From Acidobacteriota bacterium (GTDB lineage: Bacteria > Acidobacteriota > Vicinamibacteria > Vicinamibacterales > SCN-69-37), in NCBI GenBank assembly GCA_020853395.1, contig JADYYY010000011.1, forward strand, positions 298,166-362,165: DNA of 64,000 nt, given 5' to 3'. The position numbers and the translations under genes are program-made. The notes under the pieces were generated by a model, which had not been told where the DNA came from, searched no databases, and saw only the letters and a list, made by a program, of their open reading frames with translations. This document shows positions 45,068 to 53,995 of this stretch, piece after piece (the stretch's first letter is position 1; each line of letters begins with the position of its first letter).

Positions 45068-46891
45068 ATGTCTCGTGTTCTCCGCCTCGCCGCGCGCCTG
45101 CGGCGGACGCGGGCGATCGCCGTTCTCGCGGGCCTGCTCGCCGCCGGTGTCGTGCTCCGTGCCGACGAGGGCTGGGTGATCCAGCGGCTCGACATCAAGT
45201 ACGACATCCAGCGCGACGGAAGGATCAACGTTGCGGAGGCGATCGACGTCGATTTCCGCGGCTTGTCGAAGCACGGCATCGCCCGCGATCTCATCCGCCG
45301 CCAGATCTTCGACCGCGGCCGCTACCGCGACTACGACATCGACCTCGTCGGGGTGCTCGACGCGCGAGGCGAGCGGCACCAGGTCGCGGTGCTGGATGAG
45401 GGAGACACCCGGCGCTTCAGGATCGGCGATCCGGATCGGACCGTTTCGGGGCCGCAGACGTACCGCATCGCGTATCAGCTCGGCGGCGTGCTCAACGGTT
45501 TCGCCGACCACGACGAGTACTATTGGAACGCCACCGGGCGCTGGCCGGTGACGATCGAGCGCGCGACGATCCGCGTGCTGGCGCCCGACAGCGGCATTCA
45601 GCGTGTCGAGTGCTTCCAAGGCGTCGGCTCATCGACCGACCGGTGCGACGCGCGGTTCGCGCCGGGCGAGGCCGTCTTCACCGCGACGCGTCCGCTTGCC
45701 GAGCAGGAGGAGATGGCGGTCGTCGTCGGCCTGCGCAAAGGCGTCGTGCGGGAGCCTGTGCCGAACCTGTCGAAGATGCCGCGCAGTGTGTTCGAGTTCT
45801 TCGGCCGCACGCCGGTGTTCATCGCGGGGTCGACCGCCGAGGTCGCGATGCTGACGGCCGTCATCGCGGTGGGGTGGTGGCGGCTCGGCCGCGATCGCCG
45901 GTACATCGCGCTGCAACGTGCGCCGGCCGTGGCCGGTGGGCAAGGAACGCCCGCCGAGGAACCGATTCCGCTTTTCGGCGGCCGGCCGATCGCCGTCGAG
46001 TTCACGCCGCCTGAGGGCTTGCGTCCGGCGCAGATGGGGCTGCTGCTCGACGAGCGCGCCGACACGCTCGACGTCACCGCGACGATCGTCGATCTCGCGG
46101 TGCGTGGCCATCTGAAGATCGCCGAAGTCGACAAGGCGCACTGGTTCAGCCGGAAGGACTGGCAGCTCGAGCGGCTGAAGACGGACGGCAAGGACCTGCT
46201 CCCGTACGAGCGCATCGTGCTCGACGGCCTCTTCGAGAGCGGATCCGTGACCACGCTCTCCGCGTTGAAGAACAAGTTCTACGACGATCTCCGCCGGGCG
46301 CGGAGCGCGTTGTACAAGGACGCGGTCGAGCGCCGTTGGTTCCCGCAGAACCCGAACACCGTGCGCGCCGCCTGGACGTTCGTCGGCCTGGTGATCGCGG
46401 GCGGCGGCATCGCGCTGACCGTTTGGCTCGGCCGCTGGTGGGGTGCAGGCTTGCTCGGCCTCCCGGTTGTCGTCGCCGGCCTGCTGCTCGGCGCGGTGTC
46501 GCGGGCGATGCCACGGCGCACCGCGCTCGGCCAGAACCTGACGCGCCGCACGCTCGGTTTCCTCCGCTACATCAAAACGGCCGAGGCGCCGCAGCAGGCT
46601 TTCGCCGAACGCGCGCACATCTTCACCGAGTACCTGCCGTACGCGATCGCCTTCCGCTGCGTGGATCGATGGGCACGCGCGTTCCGGGATGTCGACCTGC
46701 AGCGCGCCACCACGTCGTGGTACTCGGGGACGTCCCAGTTCGACCCTGGCACCTTCTCCTCGAGCTTCGGTAACTTCTCGTCGTCGCTGTCGAGCAGCAT
46801 CTCGTCCACGCCTGGCGGCAGCGGCAGCAGCGGCTTCAGCGGAGGCTCGGCGGGCGGCGGCGGAGGCGGTGGGGGAGGCGGGAGTTGGTGA
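45068..46891 (+). CDS. DUF2207 membrane protein
   Basis: 607 aa from ATG 45068 (an ATG at 44963, overlapping the helicase stop, is possible). Signal peptide to about residue 33, then a periplasmic DUF2207 domain (IKYDIQRDGRINVAEAIDVD, DYDIDLVGVLD), a membrane helix near 260-280, a cytoplasmic part (PPEGLRPAQMGLLLDERADT), two further helices (WTFVGLVIAGGG, LLGLPVVVAGLLLG) and a long Ser/Gly-rich tail ending GGGGGGGSW, typical of the family. It is followed by a LemA gene, a common pairing. Function unknown. Confidence 0.85.
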   Translation: MSRVLRLAARLRRTRAIAVLAGLLAAGVVLRADEGWVIQRLDIKYDIQRDGRINVAEAIDVDFRGLSKHGIARDLIRRQIFDRGRYRDYDIDLVGVLDARGERHQVAVLDEGDTRRFRIGDPDRTVSGPQTYRIAYQLGGVLNGFADHDEYYWNATGRWPVTIERATIRVLAPDSGIQRVECFQGVGSSTDRCDARFAPGEAVFTATRPLAEQEEMAVVVGLRKGVVREPVPNLSKMPRSVFEFFGRTPVFIAGSTAEVAMLTAVIAVGWWRLGRDRRYIALQRAPAVAGGQGTPAEEPIPLFGGRPIAVEFTPPEGLRPAQMGLLLDERADTLDVTATIVDLAVRGHLKIAEVDKAHWFSRKDWQLERLKTDGKDLLPYERIVLDGLFESGSVTTLSALKNKFYDDLRRARSALYKDAVERRWFPQNPNTVRAAWTFVGLVIAGGGIALTVWLGRWWGAGLLGLPVVVAGLLLGAVSRAMPRRTALGQNLTRRTLGFLRYIKTAEAPQQAFAERAHIFTEYLPYAIAFRCVDRWARAFRDVDLQRATTSWYSGTSQFDPGTFSSSFGNFSSSLSSSISSTPGGSGSSGFSGGSAGGGGGGGGGGSW

Positions 46892-47002
46892 CTATTGGCG
46901 ATGTGGTGATTGCCTGGATCGGAACACTGGGCGTCAATCGGCTCGCCGCGAGGCGGCCCATCATGGAGTCGCCGGCCAGATGACGCAACGCCGAGCCCCC
47001 CG

Positions 47003-47536
47003 ATGCTGATTCTCGCCACCGCGCTCGTCGTCCTTCTTGCGGTCGCGCTGCTGTACAACCGGCTGGTCTCGGCGCGGCAGCGCGTCAGAGAAGCGTGGAG
47101 CGCCATCGACGTTCAATTGCAGCGCCGAGCCGCTTTGATCCCGAATCTCGTCGAGACGGTGAAGGGGTACGCGTCATTCGAGCGCGAGACGCTGCAGAAA
47201 GTCACCGAGGCGAGGACGGCGGCGGGCGTTGCGGCCGGTCCTCGGGCGGCGGCGCGGGCGAGCGAGGATCTCGCCAACGCGATCCGTACGCTCGTCGCCG
47301 TCGCGGAGGCGTATCCCGAGCTCGAGGCGAACGAGCGCTTCGCGCAGCTCCAGGCCGATCTCGCCGACACCGAAAACCAGATCGCGTTCGCGCGCAACTA
47401 CTACAACGGAGCCGTCGAGATCTACAACAACACGGTGCAGCAGTTGCCCACGATGTTGATCGCAGGCCCATTCGGGTTTCAGCCGGCCGAGTTCTTCTCC
47501 GCGGAGCCGGGGGCGGCGGCGGTGCCGACGGCGTGA
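47003..47536 (+). CDS. LemA family protein
   Basis: 177 aa from ATG 47003. One N-terminal membrane helix (LILATALVVLLAVALLY), then the LemA coiled helices: NRLVSARQRVREAWSAIDVQ, RRAALIPNLVETVKGYA, FAQLQADLADTENQIAFARN, YYNGAVEIYNNTVQQLP. Each matches the family well. LemA proteins are membrane-bound, facing outside, with unclear function, and typically sit with DUF2207 or TPM-domain proteins as here. Confidence 0.9.
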   Translation: MLILATALVVLLAVALLYNRLVSARQRVREAWSAIDVQLQRRAALIPNLVETVKGYASFERETLQKVTEARTAAGVAAGPRAAARASEDLANAIRTLVAVAEAYPELEANERFAQLQADLADTENQIAFARNYYNGAVEIYNNTVQQLPTMLIAGPFGFQPAEFFSAEPGAAAVPTA

Positions 47537-47684
47537 GCCTTGTCCGCACCGCGGGCAGATCGGCACGCGGCGCCACGGCCGCAACCCGTCGCAGGCGCGG
47601 TCGTGCCTCGGCCGCCGGCGCGAGCCGGCCGGGCGGCAGACGTGGCCGCCGCCCGGCGTGATCCAGCCGAGCCGGATCGGCGCC

Positions 47685-49181
47685 TCAGCGCTCCGCGTTG
47701 TCCAGCATCTCCCTGACCACTTTCATCAACGCCGGGATCGTGAACGGTTTCTCGAGGAAGCGGGCATCGCCGGTGGCGGCGCGCGGACGGTCGTCGAGAT
47801 CGGCGTAGCCCGACATGAACACCACGCGCACGCCGGCGGGCGCGCGCGCGACGACGTCCGGGCCCGTGCCGTCGGGCAGGACGACGTCGGTGAGCACGAG
47901 ATCGATGCCGCCGCCCGCGAGCGCCGCCGACGCGTCCTCGGCCGACGCGGCCTCGTGCACCGTGTAGCCGAAGCGTCGCAGCGCGCGCACCGCGAACTCC
48001 CGCAGACCGGCTTCGTCTTCGACGACGAGGATCGTCGCGGGCCGGTCCGGGAGCGCCGTCTCCTCGTCCGATGCGACGGGCGCGAAGCCATCGGCCGCCG
48101 GAAAGTGCAGCTTGAAGGTCGTGCCGCGGCCGCGCTCGCTGTACACCCAGATGTAGCCGCCCATCTGCCGCGTCACGCCGTACACGGTCGAGAGGCCGAG
48201 ACCGGTGCCCTTGCCGGCCGGCTTCGTCGTGTAGAACGGCTCGAAGAGCCGCGCCTTCGTCTCCTCCGTCATCCCTTCTCCGGTGTCGGCCACGCTCAGC
48301 ACCGCGTAGCGGCCGGCGGACATCAGCGCGTGCTGCCGCGCATCCTCTTCGCTCAGCGTGACGTCCTTCGTGCCGATCGTCAGCCGTCCGCCGCCGGGCA
48401 TCGCATCGCGCGCGTTGACCGCAAGGTTCGTGATGACGTGCTCGAGCTGCATCGCGTCGCCGAGAATCGCCGGCGACGGTTCGAGCATCAGCTCGACGTG
48501 AATGCGCTCGCCGAGCAGGCGCTCCAGCATCGTCACGGTCCGCGCCGCGACCTCGCTCAGGTCGAGCGGGACGACGTCGAGGATCTGCCGGCGGCTGAAC
48601 GTCAGCAGATGTTTCGTGAGCTGCGCCGAGCGCCGGCCGGCGTCCCGGATGTCGGTGAGGTCGCGCGCGAGCGGGTGCGCAGCATCCATCTCCGAGAGGA
48701 GCAGGTCGCAGAGGCCCGTGATCACCATCAGTTGGTTGTTGAAGTCGTGCGCGACGCCGCCCGCGAGCTGGCCGAGCGCTTCCATCTTGTGCGCGTGCCG
48801 CAGCTCCTCCTCGAGGCGCAGCTCGTCGGTGACGTCGAGCGAGATCACGCAGATGCCGTCGGGCACCGGCTCCACGATGAGGTCGAACCAGCGGCGCGTG
48901 CCGTCCGGGTAGACGAACTCGTTGCGAAACCGATCGGGCCGGCGCGTCTCCATGACCGCCTGCAGCCGTCCGAACATCGGCGTCGTCTCCACGCCCGGAT
49001 AGCAGCTCATGATCGTGCGGCCCAGCAGATCGTCCAGCGTGCGCTGGGCGTGGCGCGCGGCGGTCTGGTTCAGATAGGCGTACGTCCAGCCGCGGGTGAG
49101 GACCTGCACCCCCTCGAGGAGATGGTCGATAGAGACGCGAAGCCGCGTCTCGACGTCGGCGAGCGTCAAGGGCTGCTGCAT
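47685..49181 (-). CDS. PAS hybrid histidine kinase with C-terminal receiver
   Basis: 498 aa. PAS domain at about 10-120 (EGVQVLTRGWTYAYLNQTAA, FVYPDGTRRWFDLIVEPV), no membrane helix, so cytoplasmic. HisKA with His145 in GGVAHDFNNQL, HATPase with N box NLAVNARDAM, G1 VADTGEGM, G2 GKGTGLGLSTVYG. Receiver from about 383 (ATILVVEDEAG) with Asp432 in VLTDVVLPDG and Lys in FLEKPF. No partner regulator is adjacent. It may pass phosphate through its own receiver to a distant phosphotransfer protein. Confidence 0.88.
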   Translation of the reverse strand: MQQPLTLADVETRLRVSIDHLLEGVQVLTRGWTYAYLNQTAARHAQRTLDDLLGRTIMSCYPGVETTPMFGRLQAVMETRRPDRFRNEFVYPDGTRRWFDLIVEPVPDGICVISLDVTDELRLEEELRHAHKMEALGQLAGGVAHDFNNQLMVITGLCDLLLSEMDAAHPLARDLTDIRDAGRRSAQLTKHLLTFSRRQILDVVPLDLSEVAARTVTMLERLLGERIHVELMLEPSPAILGDAMQLEHVITNLAVNARDAMPGGGRLTIGTKDVTLSEEDARQHALMSAGRYAVLSVADTGEGMTEETKARLFEPFYTTKPAGKGTGLGLSTVYGVTRQMGGYIWVYSERGRGTTFKLHFPAADGFAPVASDEETALPDRPATILVVEDEAGLREFAVRALRRFGYTVHEAASAEDASAALAGGGIDLVLTDVVLPDGTGPDVVARAPAGVRVVFMSGYADLDDRPRAATGDARFLEKPFTIPALMKVVREMLDNAER

Positions 49182-49331
49182 GCGTCCCGGAACGCGTCTA
49201 TTCTCATCCGTTTCGTTCGCGACGTTGAAGCCCAGCGCGGCGTATTGATGAGAAGGTCGTCGGCCGCAGGTCGCTCGTGCGCGGAGACGTGAGCTCGCCC
49301 GACGAGCCGCGCGAGCGTCCGAGACGACCGC

Positions 49332-50444
49332 TCAGACCACTGCGGCCTTCACGCAGTGGATCGCCGGCAGCGAATCGAACAGGCACTCCCACCGGTCGCC
49401 GCCGTTGCGGCCGATCCAGAGCTGGCCCGTCGTCGTGCCGAAGTACAGTGCCGGTGCCTGGAGCGAGTCGGCGTCCATCGCGTCGCGCAGCACGGTGAAG
49501 TAGCTGTCGGACGCGGGCAGCCCCTCGGAGAGGCGGCGCCAGGACTCGCCACCGTCTTCGCTGCGCCACACGGCGGGCGCACCGCCAGGGCAGGCGCGCG
49601 TCATGGGCTCGTGCGGCACCACGTACACGGTGTCGGGGTCGTGCGGGTGGACGACGATGGGGAAGCCGAAGTCGGAGGGCAGTCCCTTCGCGATCGAGCG
49701 CCACGAGCGGCCGTAGTCGTCGCTGCGCAGCACGCCGATGTCGGGGCGCGGACCGCCGGGGCCGGTCCAGTCCGCCCAGCCGCCGTGATTCTGCATGTAG
49801 AGCCGCCCGGGCGCCGCGTCGTGCCGCGCGATTTTGTGCACGCACTGGCCGAACTCAGGATAGGGATCCGGCTGGAAGCCGGCGCCCACGCCCGCATTCG
49901 ACGCCGCGAACGTCGCGCCGGCGTCCTCGCTCAGATAGTGGCCGCCCGTGGAGATGCCGAGGTGGACGCGCGGGCCGTCGCGCACGATCGTGTGCAGGCA
50001 GAGGCCGCCGGCGCCGGGCTGCCACTTGCGCGCGTGCTCGTGCGTGCTGATGCCCGGCATCATCTCCCACGAGTCGCCGTGGTCGCCGCTCCTGAACAGC
50101 GAGGCCGGCTCGACGCCGGCCCACAGCTCTCCGTCCTCCGGCCCCGGCACGAGCGACCAGATGTTCGCGAGCGCACGTCCGTCGTCTTTGGGAAACGCGG
50201 GCGCGGAGGCCGTCTCGTGGAAGCTCTGGCCGAGGTCCGTCGAGCGCAGCACCTTCATGCCGAAGAAGGGGCTGCAGCTCGACGCGTACAGCCGGGGCGT
50301 CCCGCGCGTGTCAGTGAGCGTCGCGTACACCGGCACGCCTGGACCGAAGGGGCCGCGGAGCGCGAAGCGGTCCCGCGTGCCCGCCGACTCGGCGACGAAC
50401 GCGCCCTTTCTCGTGCCAATCGTCAACACGATCCGACTCGCCAT
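49332..50444 (-). CDS. Asp-box/VPS10-like beta-propeller protein (cytoplasmic)
   Basis: 370 aa, ATG directly after the MoaD stop, with GGAGG in the upstream gene end. No signal peptide. Sialidase-type repeats recur: LRSTDLGQSFHET, FRSGDHGDSWEMM, LRSDDYGRSWRSI, WRSEDGGESWRRL, GRNGGDRWECL, giving a propeller of glycosyl-hydrolase or VPS10 type without evident catalytic residues. It is translationally coupled to a MoaD/ThiS-like protein, an association seen repeatedly in such genomes; the meaning is unknown. Confidence 0.78.
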   Translation of the reverse strand: MASRIVLTIGTRKGAFVAESAGTRDRFALRGPFGPGVPVYATLTDTRGTPRLYASSCSPFFGMKVLRSTDLGQSFHETASAPAFPKDDGRALANIWSLVPGPEDGELWAGVEPASLFRSGDHGDSWEMMPGISTHEHARKWQPGAGGLCLHTIVRDGPRVHLGISTGGHYLSEDAGATFAASNAGVGAGFQPDPYPEFGQCVHKIARHDAAPGRLYMQNHGGWADWTGPGGPRPDIGVLRSDDYGRSWRSIAKGLPSDFGFPIVVHPHDPDTVYVVPHEPMTRACPGGAPAVWRSEDGGESWRRLSEGLPASDSYFTVLRDAMDADSLQAPALYFGTTTGQLWIGRNGGDRWECLFDSLPAIHCVKAAVV

Positions 50445-50729
50445 TCATCCTCCAGAGACCGCCGGCAGAATCGTGAGCACGTCCCCCGGCTTCAGCGCCG
50501 TCGCGAGGCCGTCGAGGTCCCGCACGTTCTCGGCGTTCACGAACACGTTCAAGTGCCGGCGCACCTTGCCCGTCTCGTCGCAGAGATTGCGGTACAGCGC
50601 CGGCCGGTTCCGCTCGAGGTCGTCGAGCGCCGCCTGTACGGTGGCAGCGTCGACGGGGAGCTCGGCTGCGCCCCCGCAGTACACGCGCAGCGCACCAAGG
50701 ACGTGGACCGTGATGGTCGGCTTCTCCAT
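50445..50729 (-). CDS. MoaD/ThiS-like sulfur carrier protein
   Basis: 94 aa from ATG 50729; GTG 50744 with a GGAGA upstream is an alternative. The ubiquitin-like fold is supported by ITVHVLGALRVYCGG, RRHLNVFVNAENVRDLDGL and LKPGDVLTILPAVSGG; the C-terminal Gly-Gly is the thiocarboxylation site of MoaD and ThiS. MoaE, MoeB or thiamine genes are absent nearby, so it may carry sulfur to another pathway, perhaps for methionine or cysteine as other MoaD-like proteins do. Operon with the propeller protein. Confidence 0.85.
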   Translation of the reverse strand: MEKPTITVHVLGALRVYCGGAAELPVDAATVQAALDDLERNRPALYRNLCDETGKVRRHLNVFVNAENVRDLDGLATALKPGDVLTILPAVSGG

Positions 50730-50756
50730 GCGACGCGACGTCACCGCCCGCGTCTC

Positions 50757-51767
50757 CTACGGCGCCGGCGTGAACACTTCCTGGACGCGGTCGCCCGCGC
50801 CTTGTCGCGTGGATCCTGCCGCCACGTGGATCTTTCCGTCATGCACGATCGCCCCGGTGCCGTGGCGGCCGTGATTGAGCGGCGCCAGCGTCGTCCATCG
50901 CGTGGTCACGGGATTGAAGGCCTCGACCTCGGCGTGCATGCGGAAGTCGGCCGCGCTCTCTCCGCCGATCACGACAATCGTGCCGTTGAGCACGACCGTC
51001 GAGACGCCCGCGCGCTGCGTCGGGATATTGGCCGAAGTCGGCAACGTGCTCCATCGTCCCGAGGCGAAGTCGTAGACGTCGATTTCGGGAGTCGTGAGGT
51101 CCAACGCGTGCCCGAATGCCGCGGCGCTTCGTCGGCCCGCGATCGCGTACATCTTGCCGTCGAGCACGACCGCTTGGAAATGATCCCGCGGGCGAGGAGC
51201 ATCTGCGAGCCTGCGCCACTCGCCCGTCCGGGGATTGAACGTATCCAACCACGGAACGTGGCCGCTCGAGTGGCCCAACTGGTGTCCGGCCACCAGGTAG
51301 ATCAGCCCGTCGTGCGCCGCCACGCCAGCACCGCCTCTGAGGCGATCGGCCGGAATGGCGGGTCCTTTCGCCCATCGATCGGCCGCAGGATCGTAGACGT
51401 ACACGTCGGGCAGCGGAGGCTCGCCGCGCCCCGATCCGGTGAGCGCTCCGAGCACGTAGATCTTCCCGTCGAAGACCACGGGCTGAAAGTGATGCATCGT
51501 CACGGGAGACACGGCTCCGGTGCTCCACGTCCGCGTTGCGGGATCGAAGATCTCCACCGGTTGCGGCGCCTGGCGGCCGCCGACGAGGTAGAAACGCGCG
51601 CCGACCTCGATGAACCCAGACTCGAAGCGCGGGACGTGCTGCCCGACGACGTCGAGCACGTCCCATCGTCCACGGCCGGCCGGCTGCGCCTCCGGTGAAG
51701 AGCCGCACAGCAGCAGGACCGCCGTCGTGAGAACCACGGTACAGAGCACTCGCGGCCGAATGGTCAT
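50757..51767 (-). CDS. Secreted Kelch-repeat protein
   Basis: 336 aa from ATG 51767, GAGG about 8 bases upstream. Signal peptide to about residue 29 (SSPEAQ). Five to six Kelch repeats with GG and Y/W spacing: FYLVGGRQAP, KIYVLGALTG, LIYLVAGHQL, KMYAIAGRRS, TIVVIGGES, KIHVAAGSTR, each followed by a D-x-x-R/T-W strand (FDPATRTWS, FNPRTGEWRRL). This predicts a beta-propeller. Binding partner or enzyme activity is unknown. It lies 27 bases upstream of the MoaD gene region on the same strand, so could be co-transcribed. Confidence 0.85.
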   Translation of the reverse strand: MTIRPRVLCTVVLTTAVLLLCGSSPEAQPAGRGRWDVLDVVGQHVPRFESGFIEVGARFYLVGGRQAPQPVEIFDPATRTWSTGAVSPVTMHHFQPVVFDGKIYVLGALTGSGRGEPPLPDVYVYDPAADRWAKGPAIPADRLRGGAGVAAHDGLIYLVAGHQLGHSSGHVPWLDTFNPRTGEWRRLADAPRPRDHFQAVVLDGKMYAIAGRRSAAAFGHALDLTTPEIDVYDFASGRWSTLPTSANIPTQRAGVSTVVLNGTIVVIGGESAADFRMHAEVEAFNPVTTRWTTLAPLNHGRHGTGAIVHDGKIHVAAGSTRQGAGDRVQEVFTPAP

Positions 51768-52161
51768 GATCGAAACCTCGCGCATTCGGGTGATCGCTGG
51801 GGAAGCGGGTCGCAACGATTCTACTGGAATGCGCTCGCCGTATCGCGGCCCTGCGTCATCCTGCCGTACGCGTACGGTTCAGCATCAGCGAGAGCGTCAT
51901 GACGGGAATCGGGCGACTTCTCGACGAGATGCGCTCGAGCTTCGCCGGGTCCAGAGCGCCGGGCGATTCCACGCGCGTATGCCGTCCCGTGCGTCAGGCG
52001 TGGATCAGGCGGGGTCGTGGTGAGCCGTTCCGCGACGCCGCTCGCGGGCGACGGCCTCTCGCGTGTCCGCGAGACGACCTCATTGCCAACTGTTCGACTC
52101 GCAGCAATCTGGCGGCAATCGGCCATCCGTAGAGTGGCGTTCGCCCACCAAGGAGGCCGCT
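51768..52161. other. Divergent intergenic region with one palindrome
   Basis: 394 bases between the Kelch gene and the small exported protein. Apart from the perfect 14-bp palindrome CCGTACGCGTACGG at 51864-51877 and the AAGGAGG Shine-Dalgarno at 52150-52156, nothing is recognised. Confidence 0.45.
51864..51877. promoter_or_regulatory. Perfect 14-bp palindrome, possible operator
   Basis: CCGTACGCGTACGG lies 97 bases upstream of the Kelch gene start in a divergent region. A palindrome of this length in such a place is a candidate dimeric repressor site; no regulator is indicated. Confidence 0.3.
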
Positions 52162-52617
52162 ATGTCTCTCGTTCGACGTATCACCACCATTGCTCTGCTC
52201 ATCTGTTTCACGGCGTCGGCCAGCGGAATCGTGAGCGCGCAGGCCGTGTCGCCGCCCACGGCTCCCAACCCTCAGCCTGTCGCGCAGAACGACACGCTGG
52301 CTGCCGGTCTCGTCGACGGCGAGATGCTCGCCGAGGCGCAACGCACCGGCGGAAAGCTCGGCGCCGGGCTGGCCATTGGCGTGCTGACCGGCCTCATCGG
52401 TACGGGCATCGGCTACTTCGTGATTGGTCCTGAGCCGCTCTCGCCCGAGGCGTTGCAGCGCGGCGCCGGCAAGGGACCCGACTACCAGCTCGGGCTCAAG
52501 ACGGGCTGGGAGAAGAAGACGCGGAGCAAGAAGCGGCATGCGTTCCTCGCCGGCGGTCTGCTCGGCACGGCCGCGTTCTTCGTGCTGGTCGCATCCGCAT
52601 CGAGCAGCAATCAGTAG
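52162..52617 (+). CDS. Small exported membrane protein of unknown function
   Basis: 151 aa; strong AAGGAGG at 52150-52156. Signal peptide to about residue 27 (GIVSAQA). Two Gly-rich hydrophobic segments, GAGLAIGVLTGLIGTGIGYFVIG and AFLAGGLLGTAAFFVLVASA, with a basic middle (GWEKKTRSKKRHA). The pattern resembles small glycine-zipper membrane proteins. No family is recognised. Confidence 0.75.
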   Translation: MSLVRRITTIALLICFTASASGIVSAQAVSPPTAPNPQPVAQNDTLAAGLVDGEMLAEAQRTGGKLGAGLAIGVLTGLIGTGIGYFVIGPEPLSPEALQRGAGKGPDYQLGLKTGWEKKTRSKKRHAFLAGGLLGTAAFFVLVASASSSNQ

Positions 52618-52732
52618 GTCAGGTGCCGTTGGAGTGCCGGCGATCGGGCCGGCGCGTCGCGACGTCCATTGCCATGGACCTGCGACCGCCGACCTCGGCG
52701 TCGGCAGCACGAGCCGCGTCGTACGCAACCCT

Positions 52733-53575
52733 TCACGAGTTGGCTACCCGCGGCTCGGCCGCCAGCTCGATGTCGAGACGGTAGCCGACATTCCGAATCG
52801 CCACGAGCCGCCGGCGCAGCGACGGCAGCCGCCGGCGAAGTCGCGAAATGTGCACGTCCACGGTCCGGTCGTCGCCCGTGTAGCTGTAGTGCCAGACGTC
52901 CGCCAGGGCCTGTGCGCGCGTGACGACGCGGCCGGGACGCTGGAGCAGATAGCGGAGCAACAGGAGCTCGCGGCTCGGAAGCGGCACGGTTCGGCCAGAC
53001 TCGGTGACGATGAGCCGATCGAGATCGAGCGCGAGCGGACCGGCGCGGAGCGTCGTCGCAGCATTGCCGGGGGAGGCCGTGGTCGCTGCGGCAGGCGCCA
53101 CCATCGGCATCGCCCGGTGCAGCAACTCGTGAACCTCGCACATGAGCGCCGCCAGCCGCGGTTGAATTGGCTCGGCCGGCGGCGTTCCTTCCGCCCGGCC
53201 GAGGCTCGACGGCCGCGCGACGACCGCCAGCGCCGCGACACCCTCGATCGCGACGACCTTTCCGCGCCGCGTGAGCGCCACCGTGCGTACCGCGATGGGA
53301 ATGGCCGTCCCGTGGCGCAGGATGCGGATTGTCGACACACGGCTTCGGCGGGAGCGCAGGATGCGTCGGAGGACGGGGCGATCCTCGTCCTCAATCAAGG
53401 CCAGGCAGAAGTCCGGATCGCGGTAGAACTGGTCGGCCGTGCTGCCGGTGAGCGCTGCAACAGACGGGCTGATGTAGGCGAAGCGTCTCGTGGGGACGAG
53501 CGTGTACCGGAAGTACACGTCGTCCGCGTCGTCGAGCAGTGCGCAGAACCACCCGACGGATCCTCGCGCGTCCAT
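52733..53575 (-). CDS. PAS domain protein with OmpR-type winged-helix output
   Basis: 280 aa. Residues 10-125 resemble a PAS domain (FAYISPSVAALTGSTADQFY, VLRRILRSRRSRVSTIRILR). Residues 185-272 are an OmpR/PhoB DNA-binding domain (RTVPLPSRELLLLRYLLQRP, RAQALADVWHYSYTGDDRTV, DVHISRLRRRLPSL, IRNVGYRLDIEL). There is no receiver, so the PAS domain would sense a signal and control DNA binding in one protein. No strong Shine-Dalgarno. Neighbours do not reveal its target. Confidence 0.8.
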   Translation of the reverse strand: MDARGSVGWFCALLDDADDVYFRYTLVPTRRFAYISPSVAALTGSTADQFYRDPDFCLALIEDEDRPVLRRILRSRRSRVSTIRILRHGTAIPIAVRTVALTRRGKVVAIEGVAALAVVARPSSLGRAEGTPPAEPIQPRLAALMCEVHELLHRAMPMVAPAAATTASPGNAATTLRAGPLALDLDRLIVTESGRTVPLPSRELLLLRYLLQRPGRVVTRAQALADVWHYSYTGDDRTVDVHISRLRRRLPSLRRRLVAIRNVGYRLDIELAAEPRVANS

Positions 53576-53995
53576 GAGGCCGAGGGTATCGGCGGGGCGT
53601 GACAGCGCAGGTCAGGGGTGATGCCCTGTGCCGTCACCACGGGCGTCCGAAAGTCTTCTCAGTCGGCGCGCGACGGCCGCGCGTGCGGGCTTGGAACTTC
53701 GCTCGCACGCAGATTTTGCGACGCGCCCGGCCTGGTTGATGAACCTGGCTGCGACATCTCGTCCGCCGATCTGGGGACGACTCGCTCGCCCGACGCCCGC
53801 CGTATGTCTCGCTGCGTCGAGGACGACGTCATCACGCAGGCACGCAGCCGTGCGCGAACGGATGCTTCAGAGCCGCGTCGAGGGAGAAGTCGCGTGATCG
53901 CCGCGCGCCGTAGAGTCAGGAGATCCGTTGGGATGTGCGTTGCTGACCGGTGCCGCGCATCCCGATGCGCCGCCGGCGCCGGGCACTAGCCGCGA
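53576..53995. other. Intergenic region without recognised elements
   Basis: 420 bases between the PAS regulator start and the end of the coiled-coil gene. No family-like ORF, hairpin or promoter was found. Confidence 0.4.

Noticed and set aside
52664..52679. GTCCAT-TGCC-ATGGAC hairpin as terminator between convergent genes
   Set aside because: Only a 6-bp stem of mixed composition without T tract; too weak to support a call.
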